A stretch of DNA of 39,974 bases from Streptomyces apricus (GCF_008369065.1 NZ_VDFC01000023.1:200247-240220); one strand, 5' to 3'. Positions 20,732 through 31,898 are shown, numbered from the stretch's first letter. The notes: a model not told the origin generated them from the sequence alone. Numbers and translations: made by a program.

Positions 20732-21994
20732 TCAGCTGAGGCGGGACTCCAGTTCCGCCACGATCTCGTTCACGCCCACCGGGATCTGCTCGCCCGACTC
20801 CATGTCCTTCAGCTGCACGACCCCCTCGGAGAGGTCCCGCTCGCCGGCGACCACGGTGTACCGGGCACCGCTGCGGTTGGCGTTCTTCATGGCGCCCTTC
20901 AGGCCCTTGGACCCGTACGAGAAGTCCGCCGCGATCCCGTTGCGGCGCAGCTCGCTCACCACGCCGAAGAGCACCCGCCGCGCCTCCTCGCCGAGCGGCA
21001 CGGCGAACACGCTGGTGGCCGCGGGCAGCTGCAGCTCCACCCCTTCCGCCTCCAGCGCGAGGACCGTGCGGTCGACGCCGAGGGCCCAGCCCACGGACGG
21101 CAGGGCGGGGCCGCCGATCATCTCGGACAGGCCGTCGTAGCGTCCGCCGCCGCCGACCGCGGACTGCGAGCCGAGGCCGTCGTGCACGAACTCGAAGGTG
21201 GTGCGGGTGTAGTAGTCGAGCCCCCGCACGAGCTTGGCGTCGTCCTCGAAGGAGACGCCCGCGGCCGTGATCAGCTCGCGCACCTCCTCGTGGTACGCCT
21301 TGCACGCGTCGCACAGGTAGTCCCGCAGCAGCGGGGCGCCGACGAGCTGCTTCTGGACGTCGTCGCGCTTGTCGTCGAGGACGCGCAGCGGATTGATGTC
21401 GGCGCGGCGCAGGGTCTCCTCGTCCAGGTCGAGCCCCCGCAGGAAGTCCTGGAGCGCGGCCCGGTAGACGGGCCGGCACTCCTTGTCGCCCAGCGAGTTG
21501 AGCAGGATCCGGAAGTCGCGCAGTCCCAGCGAGCGGTACGCCTGGTCGGCCAGGATGATCAGCTCGGCGTCGAGCGCCGGGTCCTCGGCGCCGATCGCCT
21601 CGGCGCCGACCTGGGAGAAGTGCCTGTACCGGCCCTTCTGCGGGCGCTCGTAGCGGTAGTAGGAGCCCGAGTACCAGAGCTTGACGGGGAGGTTGCCCGC
21701 CTTGTGGAGGTTGGCCTCCAGCGCGGCCCGCAGCACGGAGGCCGTGCCCTCGGGGCGCAGGGCCAGCCGGTCGCCGCCCTTGGTCTCGAAGGCGTACATC
21801 TCCTTGGTCACGATGTCGGTGGACTCGCCGACCCCGCGCGCGAACAGCTCGACGCTCTCGAAGCCGGGCGTCTCGATGTACCCGTAACCGGAGTTGCGCA
21901 GCGGAGCGGCGATGGCCTCGCGCACCGCGAGGTACTTCGCGCTGTCCGGCGGGATCAGGTCGTACGTGCCCTTGGGTGCCTTGAAGGTGCTCAA
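20732..21994 (-). CDS. hisS: Histidyl-tRNA synthetase
   Basis: The 420-residue class II synthetase shows the family opening [12 protein letters not shown], motif 2 ([24 protein letters not shown]), the histidine-specific [15 protein letters not shown], and motif 3 GGGGRYDGL and WALGVDRT; the C-terminal anticodon domain follows. The cysteine pair in [10 protein letters not shown] occurs in the insertion domain. Translation starts at TTG (21994), supported by the family N-terminus and by the lack of an in-frame ATG nearby; the GAGAGA upstream is a modest ribosome binding site. It follows the MBL-fold gene by 13 bp, and that pair is also adjacent in mycobacteria. Confidence 0.97.
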   Translation of the reverse strand: MSTFKAPKGTYDLIPPDSAKYLAVREAIAAPLRNSGYGYIETPGFESVELFARGVGESTDIVTKEMYAFETKGGDRLALRPEGTASVLRAALEANLHKAGNLPVKLWYSGSYYRYERPQKGRYRHFSQVGAEAIGAEDPALDAELIILADQAYRSLGLRDFRILLNSLGDKECRPVYRAALQDFLRGLDLDEETLRRADINPLRVLDDKRDDVQKQLVGAPLLRDYLCDACKAYHEEVRELITAAGVSFEDDAKLVRGLDYYTRTTFEFVHDGLGSQSAVGGGGRYDGLSEMIGGPALPSVGWALGVDRTVLALEAEGVELQLPAATSVFAVPLGEEARRVLFGVVSELRRNGIAADFSYGSKGLKGAMKNANRSGARYTVVAGERDLSEGVVQLKDMESGEQIPVGVNEIVAELESRLS

Positions 21995-22007
21995 CGGAAG
22001 TCTCTCG

Positions 22008-22724
22008 TCACATTCCTCGTCGAGGGGCGGACTTCGGGTCCGCCCCCTGGCCGGCTGCCGCCACCTGCCGCAGATACGGGTTGGTGGCGCGCTCCTGGCC
22101 GATGGTCGTCTGTTGGCCGTGGCCCGACAGCACCACGGTCGAGTCGTCGAGCGGCAGGCACACGCGTGCCAGCGAGCCGAGCATCTCGTCCATGTCGCCG
22201 CCGGGCAGGTCGGTGCGTCCGACGGAGCCGGCGAAGAGCAGATCCCCGGAGAAGAACACGGAGGGGATCTCCGCGGTCTCGGGCATCCGGAACGTCACCG
22301 ACCCCTTCGTATGGCCCGGCGCGTGCGCGACGGAGAGGTCGAGGCCGGCGAGCTTCAGCGCGGCGCCGTCCGTCAGTTCCTTGACGTCGTCCGGTTCACC
22401 GACCGTGAGCTCGCCCATCAGCGGCATGCCGATCGAGCGGCCGAGCGCGCGCTCCGGGTCGCTCATCATGTAGCGGTCCTCGGGGTGGATCCACGCGGGC
22501 ACGTCGTGCGCGCCGCAGACCGGGACCACCGAGGCGACGTGGTCGATGTGGCCGTGCGTGAGGACGACGGCGACGGGCTTGAGCCGATGCTTGGCGAGCG
22601 TCTCCTCGACCCCCTGGGTGGCCTGGTGGCCCGGGTCGATGATCACGCACTCCTCACCGGCGGCGGGGGCGACCACGTAGCAGTTGGTGCCCCAGGCCCC
22701 GGCGGGGAACCCGGCAATGAGCAC
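22008..22724 (-). CDS. MBL-fold metallo-hydrolase (glyoxalase II-like)
   Basis: The 238-residue protein has the metallo-beta-lactamase fold with the complete metal motif: LTHGHIDH (His57, His59, Asp61, His62), [19 protein letters not shown] and LSGHGQQT. This composition is typical of glyoxalase II-like hydrolases of thioesters, but the true substrate is not determined. The start is GTG 22724 ([15 protein letters not shown]), preceded by GAAGGACGAAC; the longer frame to 22871 runs through 16-bp repeats and is not protein-like. Located just upstream of hisS on minus, divergent from the cyclophilin gene. Confidence 0.9.
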   Translation of the reverse strand: MLIAGFPAGAWGTNCYVVAPAAGEECVIIDPGHQATQGVEETLAKHRLKPVAVVLTHGHIDHVASVVPVCGAHDVPAWIHPEDRYMMSDPERALGRSIGMPLMGELTVGEPDDVKELTDGAALKLAGLDLSVAHAPGHTKGSVTFRMPETAEIPSVFFSGDLLFAGSVGRTDLPGGDMDEMLGSLARVCLPLDDSTVVLSGHGQQTTIGQERATNPYLRQVAAAGQGADPKSAPRRGM

Positions 22725-22741
22725 GTTCGTCCTTCGGTATG

Positions 22742-22805
22742 CGTACGGGTGGTGTCCCGTACGAGCGGTGTCTCGTACGGGGGACGTGCCGTACGGGGAA
22801 TGGCT
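22742..22805. repeat. Four CGTACG hexamers at exact 16-bp spacing (iteron-like)
   Basis: CGTACG begins at 22742, 22758, 22774 and 22790, a 16-bp period maintained exactly. The first two units match CGTACGRGYGGTGTCY closely; the third and fourth keep CGTACGGG and diverge afterwards. The array lies in the divergent promoter gap between the MBL-fold gene (start 22724) and the cyclophilin gene (start 22941), only 18 bp upstream of the former. It looks like a multi-site operator rather than coding DNA. Confidence 0.65.
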
Positions 22806-22940
22806 TCGCTGCGGATCAGAGCCTACCGGCGCTGCCGGAACCACAGCGAACCCATATACGGTACGGGGCACACGCAGGCGGTCGGCTCACGAGACCCACG
22901 CGTCCCACCCGACGTACGAGACGCATGAGGAGATAACCCG

Positions 22941-23780
22941 GTGGTCACCCAGGAACAGCGGCGGCGCCAGCTCGCCCGGGAGAAGTTCTTGCGGCAGCAG
23001 CAGCGGCGCACGTCCGCCCGCCGCAAGGCCCGCGCTCGTAACGCGGTGATCGCGTCGGTCCTCGGCGTGGTCGTCGTGGGCAGCGTGGTGTCGTACGCGA
23101 CCGGGGTGTTCAAGCAGGACGACGACGACAAGTCGAACGCGGCGGCGGAGGCCACTCCCAGCGCCTCCCCCAGCAAGGCCCCGGACCCGTGCGACAAGGC
23201 CGCCGCGGGCAAGGTGAAGAAGCTGAGCTACAAGAAGGAGCCGGCGCTCACCGTCGACAAGTCGGCGGACTACACGATGAAGCTGCAGACGACCTGCGGC
23301 ACGATAGACATCGACATGCCGGCCTCGAAGGCCCCGCACACCGTCAACTCGTTCAACTTCCTGGCGGGCAAGGGCTACCTGGACCACACCAAGTGCCACC
23401 GCCTGACGACGAACGGCATCTACGTGCTCCAGTGCGGCGACCCGCAGGGCACCGGCATGGGCGGACCCGGCTACACCATCCCCGACGAGAACCTCAAGGA
23501 CAAGCGGCTCAAGGGCGGCGTGTACCCGGCGGGCACGGTGGCGATGGCCAACCAGTACAACGCGCAGACCAAGGAAGGCCGCGACACCGGCGGCAGCCAG
23601 TTCTTCCTCGTCTACCAGGACAGCCAGTTGCCGGCCAACTACACACCGTTCGGCACGATTTCCGACGCGGGCATGAAGGTGCTGAAGAAAATCGCCGGCG
23701 CCGGTGAGAGCACCGGCCAGGGCGACGGCACGCCCAACGCGACGGTCGTGATCGACAAGGCGACCGTGACGAAATCCTGA
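22941..23780 (+). CDS. Membrane-anchored cyclophilin-type peptidyl-prolyl isomerase
   Basis: The 279-residue protein has a basic N-terminal tail (RRRQLAREKFLRQQQRR), one membrane helix at about 36-54 (AVIASVLGVVVVGSVVSYA), a Ser/Ala/Pro linker, and an extracytoplasmic cyclophilin domain. Domain landmarks are KCHRLTT (catalytic Arg of the usual FHR), QCGDPQGTGMGGPGY, GTVAMAN and GGSQFFLVY. It probably helps folding of exported proteins at the outer face of the membrane. The GTG start at 22941 has GAGGAG upstream at 8 nt. Position next to the hisS-MBL pair matches actinobacterial ppiB-type genes. Confidence 0.92.
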   Translation: MVTQEQRRRQLAREKFLRQQQRRTSARRKARARNAVIASVLGVVVVGSVVSYATGVFKQDDDDKSNAAAEATPSASPSKAPDPCDKAAAGKVKKLSYKKEPALTVDKSADYTMKLQTTCGTIDIDMPASKAPHTVNSFNFLAGKGYLDHTKCHRLTTNGIYVLQCGDPQGTGMGGPGYTIPDENLKDKRLKGGVYPAGTVAMANQYNAQTKEGRDTGGSQFFLVYQDSQLPANYTPFGTISDAGMKVLKKIAGAGESTGQGDGTPNATVVIDKATVTKS

Positions 23781-23915
23781 CCCCGGGCAGGGAAAGTTCG
23801 GTCGCGCGGGATGCGGACAGCCGCCCCGCCGGTCGCCTATGTTGGCCGTGACGAAATTGTGGACGATGCCCGGGGGCAAAGCTGCCCCACGCAGGCATCA
23901 TGTGGAGGAGGCGCT

Positions 23916-25145
23916 GTGAGCAGCGACCCGTGGGGCCGCGTCGACGAGACGGGGACCGTGTACGTGCGTACGGCCGACGGCGAGCAGGTCGTCGGTTCCT
24001 GGCAGGCCGGTACTCCCGACGAGGCACTGGCCTACTTCGAGCGCAAGTACGAGGGCCTGGTCGTGGAGATCGGCCTCCTCGAACGACGGGTGCGGACGAC
24101 CGATCTGTCCTCCAAGGACGCCCAGGTCGCGATCGACCACATCCGCGAGCAGGTGGACGCCCACCACGCGGTGGGCGATCTGGCCGCGCTGCGGACGCGG
24201 CTGGACAAGCTCGTCGAGACGGTCGACGCTCGCCGTGAGGAGCGCAAGGCGCAGCGGGCCAAGCAGTCCGACGAGGCCCGGCACGCCAAGGAGGCGCTGG
24301 TCGTCGAGGCGGAGGAGCTGGCCCGGTCCGACCAGTGGCGGGCCGCCGGTGAGCGGCTGCGCGCCCTGGTGGACACCTGGAAGGGCCTGCCGCGGCTCGA
24401 CCGCAAGTCCGACGACGAGCTGTGGCACCGCTTCTCGCACGCGCGCTCGGCGTTCTCCAAGCGCCGCAAGGCGCACTTCGCGTCGCTGGACGCGCAGCGC
24501 GAGGAGGCCCGCAAGACCAAGGAGAAGCTGGTCGCGGAGGCCGAGGCGCTCTCCGGCTCGTCCGACTGGGGTCCGACGGCGGCCCGCTACCGCGAGCTGA
24601 TGGCGGACTGGAAGGCGGCGGGCCGTGCCCAGCGCGAGCACGAGGACGACCTGTGGAACCGCTTCCGCGGTGCCCAGGACGTGTTCTTCGCGGCGCGCAG
24701 CTCGGTCTTCGCCGAGCGGGACGCGGAGCAGACGGAGAACCTGAAGCTCAAGGAGGAGCTGGCCGAGGAGGCCGAGAAGCTCGTCCCGGTGCAGGACCTG
24801 AAGGCGGCCAGGGCCGCGTTCCGGTCGATCAACGAGCGCTGGGAGGCCATCGGCCACGTGCCGCGGGACGCCCGTCCCAAGGTCGAGGGCCGGATGCACG
24901 CGGTGGAGCGGGCGCTGCAGGAGTCCGAGGAGAACGAGTGGCGCCGGACGAACCCGGAGGCACGCGCGCGTGCCGAGGGTCTGACCGGTCAGCTGCAGGC
25001 CGCCGTGGACAAGCTCCAGGGGCAGATCGAGCAGGCGCGCGCCCAGGGCAACAACGCGAGGGCCGACAAGTTGCAGCGGGAGCTGGATGGGCGGCAGGCG
25101 CTGCTTGACCAGGCGCTCAAGGGGCTGCAGGAGTTCGGCGGGTAG
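23916..25145 (+). CDS. DUF349 coiled-coil repeat protein
   Basis: The 409-residue protein is mainly charged alpha-helix with at least three DUF349 repeats of about 75 residues, each ending in a pattern such as WKGLPRLDRKSDDELWHRF, WKAAGRAQREHEDDLWNRF and WEAIGHVPRDARPKVEGRM. The N-terminus is a small beta-rich segment (GTVYVRTADGEQVVGSW). A Gln/Ala-rich coiled coil (GLTGQLQAAVDKLQGQIEQ) ends the protein. Function is unknown. The GTG at 23916 follows GTGGAGGAGG. It converges on relA, with a strong hairpin between. Confidence 0.88.
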   Translation: MSSDPWGRVDETGTVYVRTADGEQVVGSWQAGTPDEALAYFERKYEGLVVEIGLLERRVRTTDLSSKDAQVAIDHIREQVDAHHAVGDLAALRTRLDKLVETVDARREERKAQRAKQSDEARHAKEALVVEAEELARSDQWRAAGERLRALVDTWKGLPRLDRKSDDELWHRFSHARSAFSKRRKAHFASLDAQREEARKTKEKLVAEAEALSGSSDWGPTAARYRELMADWKAAGRAQREHEDDLWNRFRGAQDVFFAARSSVFAERDAEQTENLKLKEELAEEAEKLVPVQDLKAARAAFRSINERWEAIGHVPRDARPKVEGRMHAVERALQESEENEWRRTNPEARARAEGLTGQLQAAVDKLQGQIEQARAQGNNARADKLQRELDGRQALLDQALKGLQEFGG

Positions 25146-25170
25146 CTCCGCTGGTGGCCCGGCATTTGTC

Positions 25171-25213
25171 TGCGGGTGCGCTGTGGCTGGTCGCGCAGTT
25201 CCCCGCGCCCCTC
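25171..25213 (-). repeat. Dispersed repeat copy 4
   Basis: TGCGGGTGCG, GGCTGGTCGCGCAGTTCCCC and GCGCCCCT occur in order, in the same orientation as copy 2 and opposite to copy 5. It lies 25 bp past the DUF349 stop codon and directly before the terminator hairpin. Confidence 0.7.
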
Positions 25214-25221
25214 ACGGGACG

Positions 25222-25259
25222 CAGGAGGGGCCCCGTACTTGCGTACGGGGCCCCTCCTG
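25222..25259. terminator. Bidirectional terminator between DUF349 gene and relA
   Basis: A perfect 17-bp stem (25222-25238 with 25243-25259) around the tetraloop TTGC lies between the convergent DUF349 gene and relA, whose stop codon is 11 bp away. T-tracts are weak, as is common in Streptomyces, but stem strength and location support termination of both transcripts. Confidence 0.7.
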
Positions 25260-25269
25260 TCGTTCGCTG

Positions 25270-27480
<2,211 letters not shown>

Positions 27481-27653
27481 GATCCGCAGCAGCGGCTCCA
27501 GGACCGGGTTGTACGGGTTGGAGCGCTGTACGCCGAGACGGGCGAGCCGGGCCCGTACGCGGTTGGAGGAGCCGCCGGAGCGGGCGGGCTGACCGGGCGC
27601 GGGGCGGGCGGCGGGCGCGGAGGTCCGCCGCTCGGGCGCGGTCGTACGGGCGC

Positions 27654-28202
27654 TCAGACCTTGAGCAGCGTCTCCAGCGGGGCGCCGTCCAGGGCGGGCT
27701 CCAGACGGGCGCGGCCGTCCAGGAAGCCGAGCTCCATGAGGACGGCGACACCGGCGACCTCGGCGCCCGCCCGGCGGATCAGCCGCAGCGAGGCCTCGGC
27801 GGTGCCGCCGGTGGCGAGGACGTCGTCGACGACCAGGACCCGGTCGCCCGGCGCCAGGTCCTCGGCGTGCACCTCGATCTCGGCGGAACCGTACTCCAGG
27901 TCGTACACCTGGCTCAGGGTCGCTCCGGGGAGCTTGCCCGCCTTGCGCACCGGGACGAAGCCCAGTCCGGCGCGGACCGCGACCGGGGCGCCCAGGATGA
28001 AGCCGCGGGCCTCCAGGCCGACGATCTTCGTGGCGCCGGTGCGGACCGCGATCTCCGCCAGGGCGTCGGTGAGCGCCGAGAACGCCGCCGGGTCCGCCAG
28101 GAGCGGGGTGATGTCCTTGAACATCACGCCCGGCTCCGGGTGGTCGGGGACGTCACGGATGCGGCTGAGCAGCAGCTGCGTGACGTCCGCGGAGGCGGTC
28201 AT
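27654..28202 (-). CDS. apt: Adenine phosphoribosyltransferase
   Basis: The 182-residue purine-salvage enzyme makes AMP from adenine and PRPP. Signatures are [37 protein letters not shown], and the PRPP motif [17 protein letters not shown]. The ATG at 28202 overlaps the secF stop codon (ATGA), so it is coupled to secF. It ends naturally (LLKV) next to relA, and in S. coelicolor relA is partly expressed by readthrough from apt. Confidence 0.96.
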   Translation of the reverse strand: MTASADVTQLLLSRIRDVPDHPEPGVMFKDITPLLADPAAFSALTDALAEIAVRTGATKIVGLEARGFILGAPVAVRAGLGFVPVRKAGKLPGATLSQVYDLEYGSAEIEVHAEDLAPGDRVLVVDDVLATGGTAEASLRLIRRAGAEVAGVAVLMELGFLDGRARLEPALDGAPLETLLKV

Positions 28203-29341
28203 CGGCGCTTGCCCGAGGGGCGGCCGCGGCCCCGGCCGCGGGACGAGGGCTGGGCGCGCTGGGCGCGGGGTCCGACGACGGCGGGCGTCGCGTCCTCCGG
28301 GGCGTCGTCCCCGTCCTCGTCGTCCTCGTACGTCCGGGGGGCGACGGGGGCGTCCAGGGGCTCGCCCTTGGCCGCGGCGGCGGCCCGCTTGGCCAGGACG
28401 CGCTTCCTGAGCGCCTTCATCTGCGGCTCGCGCTCCTTGAGGTCGGCGACGAGCGGCGTGGCGATGAAGATCGAGGAGTACGCACCGGCCGCGAGGCCGA
28501 CGAACAGCGACAGCGAGATGTCGTTGAGCATGCCCGCGCCGAGGACGCCGCCGCCGATGAACAGCAGGCCCGCGACCGGGAGCAGCGCGACCACCGTGGT
28601 GTTGATGGAACGCACCAGGGTGCCGTTGATCGAGCGGTCGGCGATCTCGCTGTACGTGTAGCGGGTCTGCTTGGTGATGTCCTTCGTCTGCTCCTTGAGG
28701 CTGTCGAAGACGACCACCGTGTCGTAGAGCGAGTAACCGAGGATCGTCAGCAGACCGATCACGGTGCCCGGGGTGACCTCGAAGCCGACCAGGGCGTAGA
28801 CGCCGACCGTGATGGTGATGTCGTGGATGAGCGCCACCAGCGCGGCCGCGGCCATGCGCCACTCGAAGGCGATCGCCAGGTAGATCACGACCAGGACCAT
28901 GAAGATCGCCAGGCCCTGCCAGGCCTTGTTGGCGATCTGTTCGCCCCAGCTGGGGCCGACCAGGTCGGCGTTGATCTTCTCCGCGTCGACCTTCAGGTCC
29001 CTGGCGAGGTCTTCCTTGATCTGGTCGGACTTGCTGGTGTCGACCCCGGCGACCTGGATGCGCAGGCCGCCGTTGCCGAGCTTCTGGACGATCGCGTCGT
29101 GGCCCGAGGCCTCTTCCGCGTACGTCTCGGCCTGGCTCACCGAGACGCTGGTGCGCTCGGTGGTGAAGACGGCGCCGCCCTGGAACTCGATGCCCATGTT
29201 CAGGCCGCGCACCGCCAGGCCGACGATGGCCGTGATGGTGATCAGGATGGAGATGCCGTACCAGAGCTTGCGCTTGCCGACGAAGTCGTAGCCGATCTCG
29301 CCGCGGTGGAGCCGGGCGCCGAGGGTGCCGAGTTTCGACAT
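28199..29341 (-). CDS. secF: SecF: protein export accessory membrane protein
   Basis: The 380-residue protein has the SecF pattern: a first membrane span (WYGISILITITAIVGLAVRGL), the FQGGAVFTT motif at the start of the periplasmic domain, then five C-terminal spans including ITVGVYALVGFEVTPGTVIGLLTILGYSLYDTVVVFD. The C-terminal tail is long, basic and Arg/Pro-rich (RAQRAQPSSRGRGRGRPSG), a cytosolic extension seen in some Actinobacteria. SecD/SecF use proton motive force to aid release of exported proteins. The ATG at 29341 has AAGGAGG 6 nt upstream and lies 1 bp after the secD stop. Confidence 0.96.
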   Translation of the reverse strand: MSKLGTLGARLHRGEIGYDFVGKRKLWYGISILITITAIVGLAVRGLNMGIEFQGGAVFTTERTSVSVSQAETYAEEASGHDAIVQKLGNGGLRIQVAGVDTSKSDQIKEDLARDLKVDAEKINADLVGPSWGEQIANKAWQGLAIFMVLVVIYLAIAFEWRMAAAALVALIHDITITVGVYALVGFEVTPGTVIGLLTILGYSLYDTVVVFDSLKEQTKDITKQTRYTYSEIADRSINGTLVRSINTTVVALLPVAGLLFIGGGVLGAGMLNDISLSLFVGLAAGAYSSIFIATPLVADLKEREPQMKALRKRVLAKRAAAAAKGEPLDAPVAPRTYEDDEDGDDAPEDATPAVVGPRAQRAQPSSRGRGRGRPSGKRR

Positions 29342-29342
29342 C

Positions 29343-31109
29343 TCACGCCTCCTTCGTGTCGACGGGGGCGGACACGCGACGGGTGCGGCGCAGCGGCGGC
29401 TGTACGCCCAGTCGCTTCGGGTCGAGACCGGACCAGCTGTGGCCCTCCGCGAAGAACTTCCTGCGGGCCAGGATCGTCATCAGCGGCTTGGTGAAGAAGA
29501 AGACGACGACCACGTCGAGCACGGTGGTCAGCCCCAGGGTGAAGGCGAAGCCCTGGACCTTGCCGACCGTGACGACGAAGAGCACGGCGGCGGCGAGGAA
29601 CGACACGAAGTCGGAGACCAGGATGGTGCGCCGGGCGCGCGGCCAGGCACGCTCGACCGCGGGGCGCATCCGGCGGCCCTCGCGGATCTCGTCACGGATG
29701 CGTTCGAAGAACACGATGAACGAGTCCGCCGTGATGCCGATGGCCACGATGGCGCCGCAGACCGCCGGCAGGTTCAGCGCGAACCCGATCGTCGGGCCGA
29801 GCAGCGACATGATCACGTACGTCATGACCGCGGAGACCAGCAGCGAGGCGATGGCGATGAGGGACAGGCCGCGGTAGTAGACCACCAGGTAGATGATGAC
29901 CAGGGCCAGGCCGATGGCGCCGGCGATCAGGCCGGCCTCCAGCTGCTCGCCGCCGAGCGCGGCGGTGACGGTGGTGACGCTCGCCTCGGTGAAGGTGAGC
30001 GGCAGCGCGCCGTACGACAGCATGTTGGCCAGGTCCTGCGCCTCCTGCTGGTCGAAGCTGCCGGAGATCTCCGCGGTGCCGCCGGTCAGCGCCTGGCTGA
30101 CGTACGGGTCGGAGACGACCTCACCGTCGAGGACGATGGCGAACTGGTTCTGCGGGGACTGGTTCTGGGCGAGCTTGCCCGTGATGCTCGCGAACTTCTT
30201 GCCGCCCTTGCCGGTGAAGTCCATGGTGACTTTCCAGCCCGCGGCACCCTGGGTGTCGAACACGGCCGAGGCCTTGTCGACGTCGGTGCCCTCGACCTCG
30301 GCCGGGCCGAGGATGTACTTCTGCCACTGGCCCTGCGAGTTCTGGCCGCAGGCCACGGTCGGCTGCGAGGCCTTGACGCCGTCACCGGCCGTCGCGCGGG
30401 CCTTCTCCTTGCTGCAGTCCAGCGCGGTGTACTCGGCCTGCAGCTTCGCGGTCGCCGGGTCGGCGCTCGCGGAGGCCGAGGCGGACGGGCTGGCGGAGGC
30501 GGACGCCGAGGCGTCCTCGGTGGCGCTCCCCGAGGGAGTGGGGTCGGCCTTCAGCGCGTCGGTGACCGCCCGGCCCTGCGAGGTGGCGGAGGCGGAGGGC
30601 GACGAGGACGAGGTGGCCTTCTCGCTCTCCTTGTCCGAGGCGGAAGGGCTCCCGGAGGGACTGCCCGAGGCGCTCGGGGAGGGACTGGCCGCCGGGTCGC
30701 CGCCGGAGACCTCGGTGGTCAGGACGGGACGGAAGTAGAGCTTGGCGGTGGTGCCGACCTGTTCCCGGGCCTGCTTGGAGTTCGTGCCCTTGGGAATGTT
30801 GACGATGATGTTGCTCTCGCCCTGGGTCTGCACCTCCGCCTCGGAGACGCCCAGACCGTTGACACGGCGGTTCATGATGTCGACCGCGGTGTCCATGTTG
30901 GTCTTGTTGATCGCGTTCTTCTGACCCGGCTCGTTCTTCGCCTGGAGCGTGATGCTCGTACCGCCGGCGAGGTCGATGCCCAGTCGCGGTGTCGTGTGCC
31001 CGGAGGCGAACATGCCGCCGGTGAGCGCCACGATGGCGATCAGGATCAGGGCCAACGTGCGTCCCGGCCTGCCCTGGGTGCCCTGTCGGCCCTTCTTGGG
31101 TGCTGCCAC
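29343..31109 (-). CDS. secD: SecD: protein export accessory membrane protein
   Basis: The 588-residue SecD has an N-terminal span, the LGIDLAGGTSITLQAK motif, a large first periplasmic domain, and six membrane spans (five in the C-terminal half), with the conserved VCGAIVAIGITADSFIVFFERIRDEIREGR. A Ser/Ala/Pro-rich stretch of about 89 residues (140-228; DNA 30426-30692) interrupts the periplasmic domain. It is low complexity and absent from E. coli SecD. The GTG start at 31109 has AGGGAG at 8 nt. The order yajC-secD-secF is the classic export operon. The insertion is probably a flexible linker. Confidence 0.95.
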   Translation of the reverse strand: MAAPKKGRQGTQGRPGRTLALILIAIVALTGGMFASGHTTPRLGIDLAGGTSITLQAKNEPGQKNAINKTNMDTAVDIMNRRVNGLGVSEAEVQTQGESNIIVNIPKGTNSKQAREQVGTTAKLYFRPVLTTEVSGGDPAASPSPSASGSPSGSPSASDKESEKATSSSSPSASATSQGRAVTDALKADPTPSGSATEDASASASASPSASASASADPATAKLQAEYTALDCSKEKARATAGDGVKASQPTVACGQNSQGQWQKYILGPAEVEGTDVDKASAVFDTQGAAGWKVTMDFTGKGGKKFASITGKLAQNQSPQNQFAIVLDGEVVSDPYVSQALTGGTAEISGSFDQQEAQDLANMLSYGALPLTFTEASVTTVTAALGGEQLEAGLIAGAIGLALVIIYLVVYYRGLSLIAIASLLVSAVMTYVIMSLLGPTIGFALNLPAVCGAIVAIGITADSFIVFFERIRDEIREGRRMRPAVERAWPRARRTILVSDFVSFLAAAVLFVVTVGKVQGFAFTLGLTTVLDVVVVFFFTKPLMTILARRKFFAEGHSWSGLDPKRLGVQPPLRRTRRVSAPVDTKEA

Positions 31110-31201
31110 CTTCTCGTTCTCCCTCTTCGTCCGCCCGGTCTCTCGGTACCTTCGCGGACGGGCGTCAAATGATGTCGGGGGACCGCACGAAGCCGTACGC
31201 A

Positions 31202-31244
31202 CCGGGGACCACGGCGCGCGAGCGGTGCGCTCCGCGGTCCCCGG
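31202..31244 (-). terminator. Hairpin between yajC and secD
   Basis: CCGGGGACC (31202-31210) pairs with GGTCCCCGG (31236-31244), with further GC-rich pairing possible in the loop. It starts 7 bp past the yajC stop codon. Since secD follows on the same strand, it may be an attenuating or stabilising hairpin rather than a full terminator. No U-run follows. Confidence 0.4.
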
Positions 31245-31250
31245 CCGTGA

Positions 31251-31781
31251 CTACTTCGTGTCGGACTCGCCGTCGGACTTCTTCAGGTCTGCGCCATCGG
31301 TCTTCTTCGGCTCCGCGACGGCGGACTCGTCGACGGGGGCGACGTGGGCGTCGGCGACGGGAGCGTCGGCCGGCTCGTCGGCGTCCTTCTTGCCGAGCTC
31401 GATGGGCTTGTCGTCGGAAGCGGCGGCGGGCTCGTCCGTCCCGGTGAGGGAGGAGGCGTCGTCCGGCACGACCGACTCGTCGGACTTCAGGTCGTGCTCG
31501 ATGCCGTGGACGATGCGGTTGTACTCGTCGTCGCCGAGGACCGCGCCGATGGCGTTCTTCGCGAAGAGCAGGTCGACGCCGGGGCCCGCGTCAAGGAGGA
31601 CCGTCTCCTCGTTGACCTCCTTCACCGTCGCGTACATGCCACCGATCGTGCGGACACCGGAGCCGGGCTGCATGTCGTTGCGCATCTGCGCGGCCGCTTG
31701 CTGCTTCTTCTTGGCCGACCGGGTCATCAGGAACATGGCCCCGATGAGCACGATGAACGGGAGGAGGGTCACGAGACTCAC
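31251..31781 (-). CDS. yajC: YajC: preprotein translocase subunit
   Basis: The 176-residue protein has one N-terminal membrane span (LVTLLPFIVLIGAMFLMTR), a basic stretch and the conserved YajC core (GSGVRTIGGMYATVKEVNEETVLLDAGPGVDLLFAKNAIG). The C-terminal 80 residues are acidic and Asp/Ala/Pro-rich, longer than in E. coli (110 residues) but common in Streptomyces. YajC joins SecDF at the translocon. The GTG at 31781 has GAAGGAAG about 9 nt upstream. A promoter candidate lies at 31869-31898. Confidence 0.94.
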   Translation of the reverse strand: MSLVTLLPFIVLIGAMFLMTRSAKKKQQAAAQMRNDMQPGSGVRTIGGMYATVKEVNEETVLLDAGPGVDLLFAKNAIGAVLGDDEYNRIVHGIEHDLKSDESVVPDDASSLTGTDEPAAASDDKPIELGKKDADEPADAPVADAHVAPVDESAVAEPKKTDGADLKKSDGESDTK

Positions 31782-31868
31782 GGGTCGGAACTTCCTTCAT
31801 TCGACCGCGATGGTGAGCGGCCTGATGGATGGGGGTGTGCGCGTCGCCTGCAAGGGCGGCATCGGCGG

Positions 31869-31898
31869 AGTCTAAGCGAGTCCGCCGTCAAGGAACAA
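31869..31898 (-). promoter_or_regulatory. Candidate promoter for yajC-secD-secF
   Basis: On the minus strand, TTGTTC (31893-31898) and TAGACT (31869-31874) are separated by 18 bp, giving a predicted start near 31862 and an 80-nt leader to yajC. The -35 is imperfect. An imperfect inverted repeat GGCGGA/TCCGCC (31864-31869 with 31881-31886) overlaps it and could alternatively be the end of the ruvB transcript. Confidence 0.4.

Noticed and set aside
22742..22805. CRISPR-like array
   Set aside because: Units are 16 bp, contiguous and without spacers; no cas genes are nearby.
22725..22871. Extended N-terminus of the MBL-fold hydrolase
   Set aside because: The extra 49 codons cover the 16-bp repeat array and lack protein-like sequence; GTG 22724 has a good ribosome binding site.
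31864..31886. Terminator for ruvB
   Set aside because: The stem is only 6 bp plus a mismatch, with no T-run, and overlaps the better-supported yajC promoter.
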